This document shows positions 26,011-34,554 of a DNA stretch of 64,000 bases, piece after piece (position 1 is the first letter of the stretch; every line of letters starts with the position of its first letter). Source of the stretch: Persicitalea sp963803495 (GTDB taxonomy: Bacteria; Bacteroidota; Bacteroidia; Cytophagales; Spirosomataceae); assembly GCA_963803495.1 (NCBI GenBank), contig CAWDMP010000001.1, positions 186,001-250,000 of the forward strand, read 5' to 3'. The position numbers and the translations under genes are program-made. Under the pieces are notes generated by a model. That model made no database searches and was not told the DNA's origin. It saw only the letters and a list, made by a program, of their open reading frames with translations.

Positions 26011-26175
26011 TTACAGCGCGCGTACTTTATTTTTCGTGTCTTGCTCAGGCGTAGCGCAGCCGCAACCCTTACCACAGCCGCCTGTGTCGGTGCGGCGGAG
26101 CGACGACCAGGACCGCCAGCCCAAATAGGTGAGGGCGACCAGGAAGACAAGAAGGACGACGATTTGCTGAACCAT
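26011..26175 (-). CDS. FeoB-associated Cys-rich membrane protein
   Basis: A 54-residue gene. The ATG at 26175 starts one membrane helix (QQIVVLLVFLVALTYLGW) followed by a glycine-cysteine motif GGCGKGCGCA and a short charged tail. This is the layout of the small Cys-rich proteins found downstream of feoB in Bacteroidota, thought to handle iron or redox metal at the membrane. No feoA or feoB is present within the window, so here it is detached from its usual partner. The YfiT-like gene lies 27 bases upstream on the same strand. Confidence 0.85.
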   Translation of the reverse strand: MVQQIVVLLVFLVALTYLGWRSWSSLRRTDTGGCGKGCGCATPEQDTKNKVRAL

Positions 26176-26202
26176 ATTTTCAATAGTTGATCTGGTGACG
26201 AT

Positions 26203-26742
26203 TCAACGCCAGCCCATTCGCTCGGCCAGCCCGAAAGCATGTTGATAATGGTGTTCGCTGTGCCAGGCGTATTGAGCAATTACTTCGTCAAGGGGAATCG
26301 ACCGATTAGTTTCGGGATGATGGTAGGTCCGGGCCAGGTCCTCGGCGTCCAGAGAGTTCATCAATAGCACCCACCGCAGGTGTACCTGTTTCATGAGTTG
26401 CAGTGAGAGGTCGGCGGTTGCCGATTTTGCATCGGCCAATTCCGCCCATAGTTCTTCTTTGTAAGGCTTTATGGTAGGGTTGTCCTCGGTGAGCGCCAAT
26501 CGGAAACGTACATAAGCATTGATATGGCTATCGGCCACATGATGTACCAGTTGCCGCACCGTCCAGCCGTCGGGTCGGTAGGGGGTGTCCAGCTTTTCTT
26601 CGTCCCAGCTGCCCATCAGATTGATGAATTTGGAAGGAAGGGCGCTGATGATTTGAATGCAGGATTTTATTTCATCTGAGGAATAGGTTTCAGATTTGGC
26701 AAAACGTCCGATGGGATAGCGGAGAGTTTCGATGTCGACCAT
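26203..26742 (-). CDS. YfiT/BstA-like DinB-fold protein (bacillithiol transferase-like)
   Basis: A 179-residue four-helix DinB-fold protein. Conserved metal-ligand histidines are seen in GWTVRQLVHHVADSHINAY and near the C-terminus AWHSEHHYQHAFGLAERMGW. The start RYPIGRFAKSETYSSDEI matches YfiT, described as a putative metal-dependent hydrolase and later as a bacillithiol S-transferase in Bacillus. Bacteroidota also make bacillithiol, so a thiol-transfer detoxification role is reasonable but inferred. Confidence 0.87.
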   Translation of the reverse strand: MVDIETLRYPIGRFAKSETYSSDEIKSCIQIISALPSKFINLMGSWDEEKLDTPYRPDGWTVRQLVHHVADSHINAYVRFRLALTEDNPTIKPYKEELWAELADAKSATADLSLQLMKQVHLRWVLLMNSLDAEDLARTYHHPETNRSIPLDEVIAQYAWHSEHHYQHAFGLAERMGWR

Positions 26743-26824
26743 AGTATTGTGTAAAAAGGATTAGGGCTGGAATGGATTTGGCTTGGTATCAGAACACGAA
26801 TTTAAGCAAAACAATCCAACCGGT

Positions 26825-27607
26825 TCAAGACCCGGTTTTGACGGACGCCTGGAATACCATAAATAACGAGCTGCCAAATGGAGCGCGGGGAAGCAGGCTT
26901 TGTTCCAATTTTGTGACGGTTTTTAAGATGGTATTGACTACATCGCCCGGATACTTTACATCGGATTGCACGGTTTCGGCGCTGGTACGTCCTTTTTCTA
27001 ATTGACTGCGCTGCCATTGCCTGACGGCCAGAATCGGAAGCGAAAGAAAGAATGGCCAGTAGGTATCGCGCACCAGCGAGAGTTTTGCAGCGGGAGCGTA
27101 CTTCACAAAATCGGCCCGTGTAAAGCGGCGGGTGCTGCCTACGGCTACGTCGTGGGTACCGGCGAAGGCATCGAACGCGTGAATATTGACGAGCAGCACG
27201 CCACCAGGCAGCAGCTGTTTTCCGAATTGGGATAGGGCGCTTTCAATTTCCCGATCGGTAAGAAAATAGAGCGCGTCATTGCAGACGATGACATCGAAGC
27301 GTGCGGTCGGTCGAAAATCTGCCACGTTTTTAAGATCTCCAAAGCTCACATCTAGTCCGCGCTCACGCGAGTAGTCGATGGCGTGCTGTGAGTAGTCGAA
27401 GCCCGTGAGATTTTCGTAACCATGATCTTGCAAGAACGAGAGGAGTCCACCCGTGCCGCAGGCGGCATCCAGAATTTTCAGATCCGCTTTCCGACCCTTG
27501 AAACGACGTTCGATTTCGGCCAGGATCTTGCCGTGCAAAATCTGGTACCACCACAACTGCCGCTCTACCGCGTGCATGCGGCGGTATTCTTCCCGGTTTT
27601 CGATCAT
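26825..27607 (-). CDS. Class I SAM-dependent methyltransferase of the amino-sugar cassette
   Basis: A 260-residue methyltransferase with motif I LDAACGTGGLLSFLQ, the acidic position in GFDYSQHAIDYSRERG, and FDVIVCNDALYFLTD for motif IV. A hydrophobic segment near residues 190-205 (YWPFFLSLPILAVRQW) may attach it to the membrane. Its start overlaps the stop of the GT2 gene by four bases, so it is the last gene of the FdtA-FdtB-GT2 operon. It may methylate a sugar or lipid-linked intermediate (inference). Confidence 0.87.
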   Translation of the reverse strand: MIENREEYRRMHAVERQLWWYQILHGKILAEIERRFKGRKADLKILDAACGTGGLLSFLQDHGYENLTGFDYSQHAIDYSRERGLDVSFGDLKNVADFRPTARFDVIVCNDALYFLTDREIESALSQFGKQLLPGGVLLVNIHAFDAFAGTHDVAVGSTRRFTRADFVKYAPAAKLSLVRDTYWPFFLSLPILAVRQWQRSQLEKGRTSAETVQSDVKYPGDVVNTILKTVTKLEQSLLPRAPFGSSLFMVFQASVKTGS

Positions 27608-28515
27608 AGTACCATTTTCTTGATAACGTACTGGGGTTCGCCGCTTTGGGCCATAAAGCTTTTGCCAATATATTCACCCAATACACTAAGCAGCGTGCAC
27701 TGAATGCCCCCGATGAGGAGCATGACGGCCGTCACGACCTGCCAACCCTTGGGGTCGGGACCGATGATCCACTGCCCCGCCAGGTAGGTCAATAGTAAAC
27801 TTCCCAAGCCCACGAGTCCCAGTCCGACGGGCAGGAACAACCGAATAGGCAGTGCCGAATAACAAAAGAGAATGTTGAGAAAAAGCGAGATGAGTTTGCG
27901 CGGAGTGTAGTTCGACCGCCCGGCCTCGCGCTTGTTGTGGGTCACCAGCACGGTACCGACGCTACGCGTTACGCGAAAAATCAGGCCGTCGATGTAAGGA
28001 TACGGCCCTTTGTACTTGATGATTTCCTGCACAACTTCGCGGCCGACCAGCTTGAAGCTTGACAGGTAAAGATCTTTTGGTTTGTCCAGAAGGTAACTCG
28101 TAATCCAATTGACGAAGCTGCTACCCAGATTGCGGTACCGGGCGTGCTCTTTTTTGTCGTAATAGGTGTATACCACATCGTAGCCGCCGCGCTGAGCCGT
28201 TTCCAGCAGCTTGATGATCTCTTCGGGAGGGTTCTGGAAATCGTCGTCGACCATTACGCAGTACTCACCCTGAGCGTGATTCAGCCCGCACATCACGGCG
28301 TTGAACTCGCCGAAGTTGCGGCGCAGTGAAATAAATTTAACCTGCTTATGCGCCTCCGCAATACCGGTGGCGACGCGCTCGGAATCATCGCGACTGCCGT
28401 CGTTTATCAGAATCACCTCGTGGCTTATGCCCGACAAGGCCTCGCCCAATCGCTCGACCAAAGGCCCGATGCTGGCCTCGCTGTTATAGACCGGAATAAT
28501 GACGGAGAGCTGCAA
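27604..28515 (-). CDS. Polyprenyl-phosphate glycosyltransferase, GT2 (DPM1/GtrB-like)
   Basis: A 303-residue GT2 enzyme: SVIIPVYNSEASIGPLVERL at the start, the nucleotide-sugar metal motif MVDDDFQNPPEE, and two C-terminal membrane helices (about 233-255 and 266-290). This layout is that of enzymes moving a sugar from a nucleotide to a polyprenyl phosphate at the inner membrane. It lies between FdtB (52 bases upstream) and a methyltransferase (4-base overlap). It may charge the carrier with a hexose used in the same glycan. Confidence 0.92.
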   Translation of the reverse strand: MQLSVIIPVYNSEASIGPLVERLGEALSGISHEVILINDGSRDDSERVATGIAEAHKQVKFISLRRNFGEFNAVMCGLNHAQGEYCVMVDDDFQNPPEEIIKLLETAQRGGYDVVYTYYDKKEHARYRNLGSSFVNWITSYLLDKPKDLYLSSFKLVGREVVQEIIKYKGPYPYIDGLIFRVTRSVGTVLVTHNKREAGRSNYTPRKLISLFLNILFCYSALPIRLFLPVGLGLVGLGSLLLTYLAGQWIIGPDPKGWQVVTAVMLLIGGIQCTLLSVLGEYIGKSFMAQSGEPQYVIKKMVL

Positions 28516-28567
28516 GAAGTACTATCTGAGTTGAGTTTGAAAAATAGTGTCTGTAAAGATGGCGGTG

Positions 28568-29668
28568 CTAAGCCGGGTTATCCGCATATTGGTTCACTAC
28601 CTCGATCACGTAGTCTACCTCATCATCGGTGATGACGGTGTTCAGTGGCAGGCTTACCACTTCCCGGTGAATCTTTTCGGTGATCGGCAGGTCCAGATGT
28701 CGGTAGGCGCGGTAGGCTTTCTGTTTATGGATCGGGAGCGGGTAGTGAACGTTCGTCTGCACGTCACGTGCGGAAAGGTACTCCACAAATGCCTCCCGGT
28801 CGGGATGACGCACCACAAAAAGGTGCCATACGTCGTCCGCCGTGCGATCGGCGGGAGGTAAGGTTAGATTCTTCAAGTCGATGCCCGATAAGTACCGCCT
28901 CGCAATAGCCCTTCGCCGTTCGTTTTCAGCGCCGAGCTGCGGTAGCTTGGCGTTCAGTACCGCTGCCTGAATTTCGTCGAGCCGACTGTTGACGCCCTGG
29001 TACTCGTTCACGTACTTTTTGAGCGAGCCGTAGTTACGGAGGTACCTTACCTTGTCCGCGATGGCTTCGTCCGAGGTCACGACTGCCCCGGCGTCACCGA
29101 GCGCACCCAGGTTTTTGGTAGGATAAAAGCTGAATGCGGCGGCGTCGCCAATGGTTCGGTGGCGACCACCCTGGTACCTTGCTCCGTGCGCCTGCGCAGC
29201 ATCGACAAGTACTTTCAGGTCGTGTTTCCTGGCGATCGCTTCAATTTCGGCCATCTCGCAGCTGCGTCCGTACAGGTGGACGGGCATGATGGCTTTCGTA
29301 TTGGTGGTGATTTTCGCCTCGATCAAGGCCGGGTCGAGAAGCATGGTGCGCGGATCGGGCTCCACCCATACCGGCGTCAGGCCCAAAAAACTCACCGAAA
29401 GTACCGAAGCGATGTAGGTGTTGGCCGGGACGATGATTTCACTTCCCACCGGGAAATCGTAGGCTTGCAGGATGAGCTGCAACGCATCCAATCCGTTGGC
29501 AACGCCCACGCAAAAGGAGGATTCGCAATAATTGGCGAAGGCCGATTCAAAGGTTTCCACCTCTTTTCCTAACACGTACCATCCCGACCTGACCACGCGT
29601 TGTATCGCTGCTTCAATAGCCTCCTGATGGGGGGCATTGATCTCCTTTAAATCCAAAAATGGAATCAT
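28568..29668 (-). CDS. DegT/DnrJ/EryC1/StrS aminotransferase, FdtB/QdtB-like sugar transaminase
   Basis: A 366-residue PLP-dependent sugar aminotransferase. It starts MIPFLDLKEINAPHQEAIE, contains the Asp of VDAAQAHGARYQG, and the Schiff-base Lys in SFYPTKNLGALGDAGAV. These sequences fit the FdtB/QdtB group acting on dTDP-3-keto-6-deoxyhexose. Directly upstream is the FdtA-type 3,4-ketoisomerase, which makes that substrate. Together they would produce dTDP-3-amino-3,6-dideoxy-galactose or -glucose. The rmlA and rmlB genes needed earlier in the pathway are not in the window. Confidence 0.92.
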   Translation of the reverse strand: MIPFLDLKEINAPHQEAIEAAIQRVVRSGWYVLGKEVETFESAFANYCESSFCVGVANGLDALQLILQAYDFPVGSEIIVPANTYIASVLSVSFLGLTPVWVEPDPRTMLLDPALIEAKITTNTKAIMPVHLYGRSCEMAEIEAIARKHDLKVLVDAAQAHGARYQGGRHRTIGDAAAFSFYPTKNLGALGDAGAVVTSDEAIADKVRYLRNYGSLKKYVNEYQGVNSRLDEIQAAVLNAKLPQLGAENERRRAIARRYLSGIDLKNLTLPPADRTADDVWHLFVVRHPDREAFVEYLSARDVQTNVHYPLPIHKQKAYRAYRHLDLPITEKIHREVVSLPLNTVITDDEVDYVIEVVNQYADNPA

Positions 29669-29716
29669 GTGTTAAGGTTTTCGAACCGGCTTCCGTAGCA
29701 GAAGCGCGGTGCTCCG

Positions 29717-30112
29717 CTATTCCGAAACGGCACCCTGGTGTGATGGCACGGGGTAGGGGGGGTCGATGTAATCGCTTTTTTGGTAGTACTCGTTGGCCAG
29801 TACCAGCAAAATGGCATCTTCTGAAAATTCCTGCATGGTATGCCAATCCTTGGGTTCGAGAATCAGGCAGGTGTTGGGGGTGTCCAACAGGTATTTACTC
29901 TCCTCATCGCCATCGTTTACATACACACTGCATTGACCGTGTATACAGATCAACGCGTTCCAGGTTTCGTGATGTCGGTGGCCGCCCCGGACGGCATCGC
30001 CAGTACCATAGATGTAGAACACACGCTTAATAGTACCGGGCATCAATTTCTCGAATACGGTGAGGTTTCCTGACCCCGAATGGAAGGTGTCTAGTTTAAT
30101 CAGTCGAGCCAT
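29717..30112 (-). CDS. dTDP-6-deoxy-hex-4-ulose 3,4-ketoisomerase (FdtA/QdtA cupin)
   Basis: A 131-residue cupin protein. The active-site segment RGGHRHHETWNALICIHGQ with paired histidines and the downstream KDWHTMQEFSEDAILLVLAN match FdtA/QdtA/WxcM-like sugar ketoisomerases. It heads the minus-strand operon with FdtB, GT2 and methyltransferase. Whether it forms the galacto (FdtA) or gluco (QdtA) product cannot be judged by eye. Confidence 0.9.
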   Translation of the reverse strand: MARLIKLDTFHSGSGNLTVFEKLMPGTIKRVFYIYGTGDAVRGGHRHHETWNALICIHGQCSVYVNDGDEESKYLLDTPNTCLILEPKDWHTMQEFSEDAILLVLANEYYQKSDYIDPPYPVPSHQGAVSE

Positions 30113-30220
30113 TGAAATAGTGTGACAAAGTTCTTTCTATACAATTTTTGTTATGATATTGAACTCAAACCCCTCCATCATCCCACAATTCAATAAAGCG
30201 CACAAAATACAAAATAAATT

Positions 30221-31021
30221 CTATTGGAAATCAAAGTGCTCGCGAATGGTAGCCAATAACTCGGCGTGTACAGGACCACCCGCTACTACATCACCGCCGA
30301 AGAGGTAGTCGTTCCCACCTGTGAAATCGGTTACTTTTCCACCTGCTTCCAGTACCAGCAGCACGCCCGCCGCCATATCCCAGGATTTAAGGTTGTACTC
30401 ATAAAACCCCTCGAACCTACCCGCCGCCACGTAGGCCAGGTCCACTGCGGCCGCACCGAGCCGCCGCAAGCCGTGGGTTTTTTGCATGAGCACCTCGAGT
30501 ATCTTCATGTACCGATCGTGCTTATCGAATTTGTAGTAGGGGAATCCGGTAGCCAGCAGACTCTCGCCTAAGTGCCGGGCCTCAGTGACTTGGAGCCGTC
30601 GACCGTTGCACCACGCCCCACCGCCTTGCCAGGCATGGAACATCTCGTCGCGGTTGGGTTCGTGAATTACCCCGGCCAGGGGTACTTTGCCATCGACCAG
30701 CCCCACGCTCACGCAGTAGATCGGTAAGCCGTGCACAAAGTTGGCGGTACCATCCAGCGGGTCGATGATCCAATTCAGGACAGTGAGGTCCGGGGTTTGT
30801 CCGGTGGTATCTTCCTCGGTAATAAAACTGGCTTCGGGCAAGATTTCACGTAGTCCGGCAACGAGTTTTCGCTCGGCTTCCTTATCGACGTACGACACGA
30901 GGTTGTTCACATCTTTGTACTCGATCTTTTCCTGCCCAAAGCTTTCAGCTTCGGCCTGAATGAAGGCGGACACCTCACGAACGAGAATGATGACCTGTTG
31001 GGTTATTTTTTCAAGATTCAT
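30221..31021 (-). CDS. Inositol monophosphatase family protein
   Basis: A 266-residue Mg-dependent phosphatase. The metal-binding signature is WIIDPLDGTANFVHGLP (about residues 86-102), with the upstream Glu in ITEEDTT and the C-terminal SWDMAAGVLLVLEAGGKV. The start overlaps the end of the DUF4105 gene by eleven bases. Substrates of such enzymes include inositol phosphate, PAP and fructose bisphosphate; the motif does not decide between them. Confidence 0.94.
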   Translation of the reverse strand: MNLEKITQQVIILVREVSAFIQAEAESFGQEKIEYKDVNNLVSYVDKEAERKLVAGLREILPEASFITEEDTTGQTPDLTVLNWIIDPLDGTANFVHGLPIYCVSVGLVDGKVPLAGVIHEPNRDEMFHAWQGGGAWCNGRRLQVTEARHLGESLLATGFPYYKFDKHDRYMKILEVLMQKTHGLRRLGAAAVDLAYVAAGRFEGFYEYNLKSWDMAAGVLLVLEAGGKVTDFTGGNDYLFGGDVVAGGPVHAELLATIREHFDFQ

Positions 31022-32192
31022 GACGGGCGACAGCGGGGATTTTGGTCAGGGTATCGTTTAGGTAATACACCCTGATGATAAGGATCAATAGAATGGGAAT
31101 AAGTACGTAGTTGTGTTTTTCCAAAATGGCCGTGGCGCTCAATAGCAATACGCCGTAGGCCAACAGAAACCATTGAAACCACGCTGGTTTTTGACGTTTG
31201 GAAAACATAAAAACAAACGGTACCCAAAGCGGGCAAGCCCATAAAATGTCCCAGTTCCAGGTCGTGACCCCATGGTTGGTGCCGAACCAAAGTACCAGAA
31301 TCAGCCAACCCGTGAGGCCGACGACTATGAACAGTACCTTGTCGAGGGTGAAGTCGATATTCGCTTTTTTGGTCTGCCAAAAGGTATAGGTCGCCACTAA
31401 AATCGCCAGAATCCAGAAGACTATTTTTGGCGTAAGAACGGTGCTCTCAGCACCGGGCGTAGCCGTGTATAAGTCGCGCGAGGCTTGCACTAAAGGTACC
31501 ACCGCGCTGTCGGTCTTGATCTTAGCTTCATCGAAGGCCTCACTCAAATTGTCAGGCAAAAAAGTGGCCTGCTCGGGCGTAGCCAACTCGTCCGATGGCG
31601 CCCCGATGGCGAGGTCCATGCCGAAGTCGGCCCAGGGTTTCTGGACGTAGGCGTACTTGTCGATCCATTGCCGGAAGCTGCGTTTTTCAACGGTGTAGCC
31701 GGGATAGATCAAAAGGTCGCCCACGGCGGCTTTCAAAGCGTCGGACAAGCGCGTGGAGCAATTGTCGTAGAAAAACTTATAAGAATATTCCCGGTTTTCG
31801 GGCAGTAGGTTGGTCTCCAGGTACTCGTACAGTCGCTGCTTTTGGTCGGCGGAGAGGTTGAGTTCCTGCTGCCGCACCGAGCGGTTTTCGCCCCGGTAGT
31901 AGTTCAATTCCAGGGCAAACGGGTTGACCGTGATCTTGTAGGGTAGGGTACCCCGCATGAATTTTATATAAAAAAAATCGGTGTCGAACTGAAAGGTACC
32001 GTAGCTATACGACCGATCGAGCTGCAAAACCGGGTCGGAAATCCAGAGCGTGCTGTGCCCGAAACTGGAATACAGTTCCTCCTTACCCGGCCCGATGGTC
32101 ATCAGACTCACCCGGGCCTCCGGGCTCAGCCGTAATTCCGCCGACGACAGGAGCGGCAACAGAAAAAGGAAAAAGAGCAAGCGCAATTTCAT
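31011..32192 (-). CDS. DUF4105 (Lnb-type) membrane protein, possible lipoprotein N-acylation enzyme
   Basis: I choose the ATG at 32192 (393 residues) because it directly opens a signal sequence (LRLLFFLFLLPLLSSAELRL). The periplasmic DUF4105 domain has the conserved His in SSFGHSTLWISD and Cys in FFYDNCSTRLSDAL. From about residue 250 there are five membrane helices. The family is now linked to Lnb, an enzyme of N-acylated lipoprotein maturation in Bacteroides; I treat that as the best guess. It overlaps the IMPase gene by eleven bases and lies downstream of rsmI. Confidence 0.83.
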   Translation of the reverse strand: MKLRLLFFLFLLPLLSSAELRLSPEARVSLMTIGPGKEELYSSFGHSTLWISDPVLQLDRSYSYGTFQFDTDFFYIKFMRGTLPYKITVNPFALELNYYRGENRSVRQQELNLSADQKQRLYEYLETNLLPENREYSYKFFYDNCSTRLSDALKAAVGDLLIYPGYTVEKRSFRQWIDKYAYVQKPWADFGMDLAIGAPSDELATPEQATFLPDNLSEAFDEAKIKTDSAVVPLVQASRDLYTATPGAESTVLTPKIVFWILAILVATYTFWQTKKANIDFTLDKVLFIVVGLTGWLILVLWFGTNHGVTTWNWDILWACPLWVPFVFMFSKRQKPAWFQWFLLAYGVLLLSATAILEKHNYVLIPILLILIIRVYYLNDTLTKIPAVARHES

Positions 32193-32206
32193 AGCATAGT
32201 GCGCAA

Positions 32207-32262
32207 AATCCATGTCACTCATAACTCATCATTAATAACTCATCCTTCATCACTCCTTTTTC
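32207..32262. repeat. Imperfect ACTCAT/TTCATC-type short repeat
   Basis: The stretch between the DUF4105 start and the end of rsmI contains repeated ACTCAT, TCATCATT and AATAACTCATCCTTCATCAC units. Similar wording is found at 54541-54602 and, reversed, at about 34975-35010. Confidence 0.45.
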
Positions 32263-32921
32263 CCTCCCACTACGATCACGATCTCACCCTTGACGGTTTT
32301 CTCGGTGAAGTGGGTGATGACCTCGCGCAGACTACCCCGCACATTTTCTTCGTAGAGCTTGGACAACTCTCGGGAAACACTGGCCGGGCGCTCGTCGCCG
32401 AAATACTCCGCAAGCTGTTCCAGGCACTTGACCAGCCGGTGGGGCGATTCGTAAAAAATCATGGTTCGGCTCTCCTCCACCAACGATTTCAGCCGGGTTT
32501 GGCGGCCTTTTTTATGGGGCAAAAATCCTTCGAAAGTAAAGCGGTCGGCGGGCAGGCCCGAATTAACCAGCGCGGGTACAAAGGCCGTGGGGCCGGGCAA
32601 TGTTTCCACCGCAATACCGAGCCGAATGCATTCGCGCACCAGCAAAAAGCCCGGATCGGAAATGGCGGGCGTACCGGCGTCGGACACCAGCGCGATGGTC
32701 TCGCCGCCCAGCAGGCGCTCGGCCAGCCGGGCGATGGTCTGATGCTCATTGTGCACGTGATAGCTCTGCATCGGCTTGCTGATGTCGAGGTGGCGCAATA
32801 AGTGGCCCGTCGTGCGGGTATCCTCCGCCAGTACCAGGTCGGCTGACTGCAGTACCTTGATGGCCCGCAAGGTGATGTCTTCCAGGTTGCCGATGGGCGT
32901 CGGTACTAGGATGAGTTTCAT
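32250..32921 (-). CDS. rsmI: 16S rRNA (cytidine-1402-2'-O)-methyltransferase
   Basis: A 223-residue tetrapyrrole-methylase-fold enzyme that 2'-O-methylates C1402 in the 16S rRNA P site. The diagnostic motifs are LVPTPIGNLEDITLRA at the start, AEDTRTTGHLLRHL, IALVSDAGTPAISDPG, and FEGFLPHKKGRQ. The C-terminus KGEIVIVVGG is intact. The pterin dehydratase gene ends one base before its start, so the two are probably cotranscribed. Confidence 0.96.
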   Translation of the reverse strand: MKLILVPTPIGNLEDITLRAIKVLQSADLVLAEDTRTTGHLLRHLDISKPMQSYHVHNEHQTIARLAERLLGGETIALVSDAGTPAISDPGFLLVRECIRLGIAVETLPGPTAFVPALVNSGLPADRFTFEGFLPHKKGRQTRLKSLVEESRTMIFYESPHRLVKCLEQLAEYFGDERPASVSRELSKLYEENVRGSLREVITHFTEKTVKGEIVIVVGGKKE

Positions 32922-33167
32922 TTAGGCGGCGTCATGGGCTAGCACGACGTCGATCGCGGCGGCCAGTTGCCGGTCTTTTTCCGTCACCGTATCGCCCGCG
33001 TCGTGGGTCGACAGCTCGATAGTCACTTTGTTGTACACGTTCGACCACCAGGGGTGGTGATTCTGGGTTTCGGCCAATTCGGCTACTTTCGTCATGAATA
33101 CAAAAGCTTCCCGGAAATCGTCGAACACAAAATCGCGCGTCAGTTTATTGTCTTTTTGGGTCCACAT
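32922..33167 (-). CDS. 4a-hydroxytetrahydrobiopterin dehydratase (pterin carbinolamine dehydratase)
   Basis: An 81-residue protein, slightly shorter than the usual 95-110 residues at the N-terminus. The family's active-site pattern is present: ETQNHHPWWSNVYNKVTIEL with the catalytic histidines, and LSTHDAGDTVTEKDRQLAA at the C-terminal side. It recycles pterin cofactor after aromatic hydroxylation or may act in molybdopterin-linked roles. It is adjacent to rsmI. Confidence 0.93.
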   Translation of the reverse strand: MWTQKDNKLTRDFVFDDFREAFVFMTKVAELAETQNHHPWWSNVYNKVTIELSTHDAGDTVTEKDRQLAAAIDVVLAHDAA

Positions 33168-33203
33168 GGTTGTTTGCTTTGAGGGTTGAGTAAAATGAGT
33201 CGG

Positions 33204-33635
33204 CTACTTTTTGGTAGCTCGCAATTGTATGAATGCCACTCCGGCCGACTGGGCGTTGCGGCATTCCGATTTTTCGCGAAGGTACAACCGATCGTCCTTT
33301 ACATAGCCTTCGCCGGTGATGCGCGTGACCCCGCAGGCGGCTTCGCCCAGGCCCAAGTCGTAGGTGAATCGTCCGTCTTTGGCATCGACCAGGTACTTGA
33401 ATACATTGGGCGAGGTTTGTAAAATTTCCAATTTCCCGCCAGCCTTACGACTGACTTTCAGCTCGATGGCAATAGAATCACTCGGGGGTGCTTGGGACGT
33501 AAAGCTGGAACGGTACCCTTCGTAAGTACCCTCGATCGGGCCGAGGCTTATCGAAGTATCGTTAGGATCAGTACTTTGATTGCACGCAAGCAGCAGGCAG
33601 ACCGGTAACAGGAGATGGCTGAGCAACAAGTTCAT
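33204..33635 (-). CDS. Small putative lipoprotein
   Basis: A 143-residue protein with a lipoprotein-like signal (NLLLSHLLLPVCLLLAC, Cys at 18). The mature part reads as beta strands: GPIEGTYEGYRSS, SIAIELKVSRKAGGKLEILQ, GRFTYDLGLGEAACGV, VKDDRLYLREKSECRNA. It may be a small beta-barrel or lipocalin-like fold. The NYN gene ends two bases away on the same strand. The family is not recognised. Confidence 0.7.
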   Translation of the reverse strand: MNLLLSHLLLPVCLLLACNQSTDPNDTSISLGPIEGTYEGYRSSFTSQAPPSDSIAIELKVSRKAGGKLEILQTSPNVFKYLVDAKDGRFTYDLGLGEAACGVTRITGEGYVKDDRLYLREKSECRNAQSAGVAFIQLRATKK

Positions 33636-33637
33636 AA

Positions 33638-34387
33638 CTAGCGGTTTCTGACAAAAACGTGGCGGATGTTGCCTCGGCCGGTAGGGCGCTCGTCTACCTC
33701 GAATTGCCGGAAGCTTTTGATTAGGGGCAGTAGTTTGTTGAAGCCGTAGTTGCGGGCGTCGAAACTGGGTTGTTTCTTGATCAGCAGATTTCCCAGCTCT
33801 CCCAGGAACGTCCAGCCGTCTTCGTCGGCCAAGTCGTCCACGCTGTCGGTCAGGAGGCCCAGCAGTTTGGTGTCCACCTTGTCGTCCGGGGTTTTTAGTT
33901 CTTTTTCCGGCGCTTTGGTCGTCGTTACTTTGGGTACCTTTGGCTTGCTCAAAATCTCGATATAAATGAACCGGTCGCAGGCGGAGGTAAAGGCCGAGGG
34001 CGTTTTTTGCTCCCCCATCCCAAAGACTTTCATCCCGGCCTCGCGCAGACGGATGGCTAGTCGGGTAAAATCACTGTCGCTGGATACCAGACAAAATCCA
34101 TCGACCCGCCCGGTGTACAAAATATCCATCGCGTCGATAATCATGGCCGAGTCCGTGGCGTTTTTACCCGTCGTGTAGCTGTATTGGTGAATCGGCGTGA
34201 TCGCGTTGTCGAGCAGCACGGCCTTCCAATTCGAGACGCGGGGGTTGGTCCAGTCGCCGTAGATGCGCTTAAAAGTGGGGGTGCCGTACTTGGCGATTTC
34301 TTCCATCATGCCTTTTATATTGGCAGAAGGAACATTGTCGGCGTCGATGAGTACTGCGAGCCGAAGGTCGGCAATCGTGTCTTGCAT
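33638..34387 (-). CDS. NYN domain protein with C-terminal LOTUS/OST-HTH domain
   Basis: A 249-residue PIN-like nuclease. The NYN domain (about 1-150) has its acidic active-site residues in LAVLIDADNVP, ATDSAMIIDAMDIL and VSSDSDFTRLAIRLRE. A charged linker follows (about 155-175), then an OST-HTH/LOTUS domain (about 175-249) with DGWTFLGELGNLLIKK and ARNYGFNKLLPLIKS. This layout belongs to the LabA/DUF88 group and suggests RNA binding and processing. Its RNA target is unknown. Confidence 0.9.
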   Translation of the reverse strand: MQDTIADLRLAVLIDADNVPSANIKGMMEEIAKYGTPTFKRIYGDWTNPRVSNWKAVLLDNAITPIHQYSYTTGKNATDSAMIIDAMDILYTGRVDGFCLVSSDSDFTRLAIRLREAGMKVFGMGEQKTPSAFTSACDRFIYIEILSKPKVPKVTTTKAPEKELKTPDDKVDTKLLGLLTDSVDDLADEDGWTFLGELGNLLIKKQPSFDARNYGFNKLLPLIKSFRQFEVDERPTGRGNIRHVFVRNR

Positions 34388-34469
34388 GAATAGGGGAAGT
34401 TGGGTATTGAATCGCTTTCAAAACGCAATAATAATGATTTTTATGCCCATAATACCGCCGCGCCACTGC

Positions 34470-34497
34470 TTGGGTCCCGTGATGCTGCCTAAATTTG
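34470..34497 (+). promoter_or_regulatory. Putative Bacteroidota promoter for the OsmC-thyA genes
   Basis: TTG at 34470-34472 and TAAATTTG at 34490-34497 are separated by 17 bases, which fits the -33/-7 arrangement TTG-N17-23-TAnnTTTG. The OsmC start at 34555 lies about 57 bases downstream. Confidence 0.5.
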
Positions 34498-34554
34498 ACG
34501 GTTTCAGAAAGTAATCGGACTTTTGCAGTACCATTCGACAGCCAATAGAATCTC

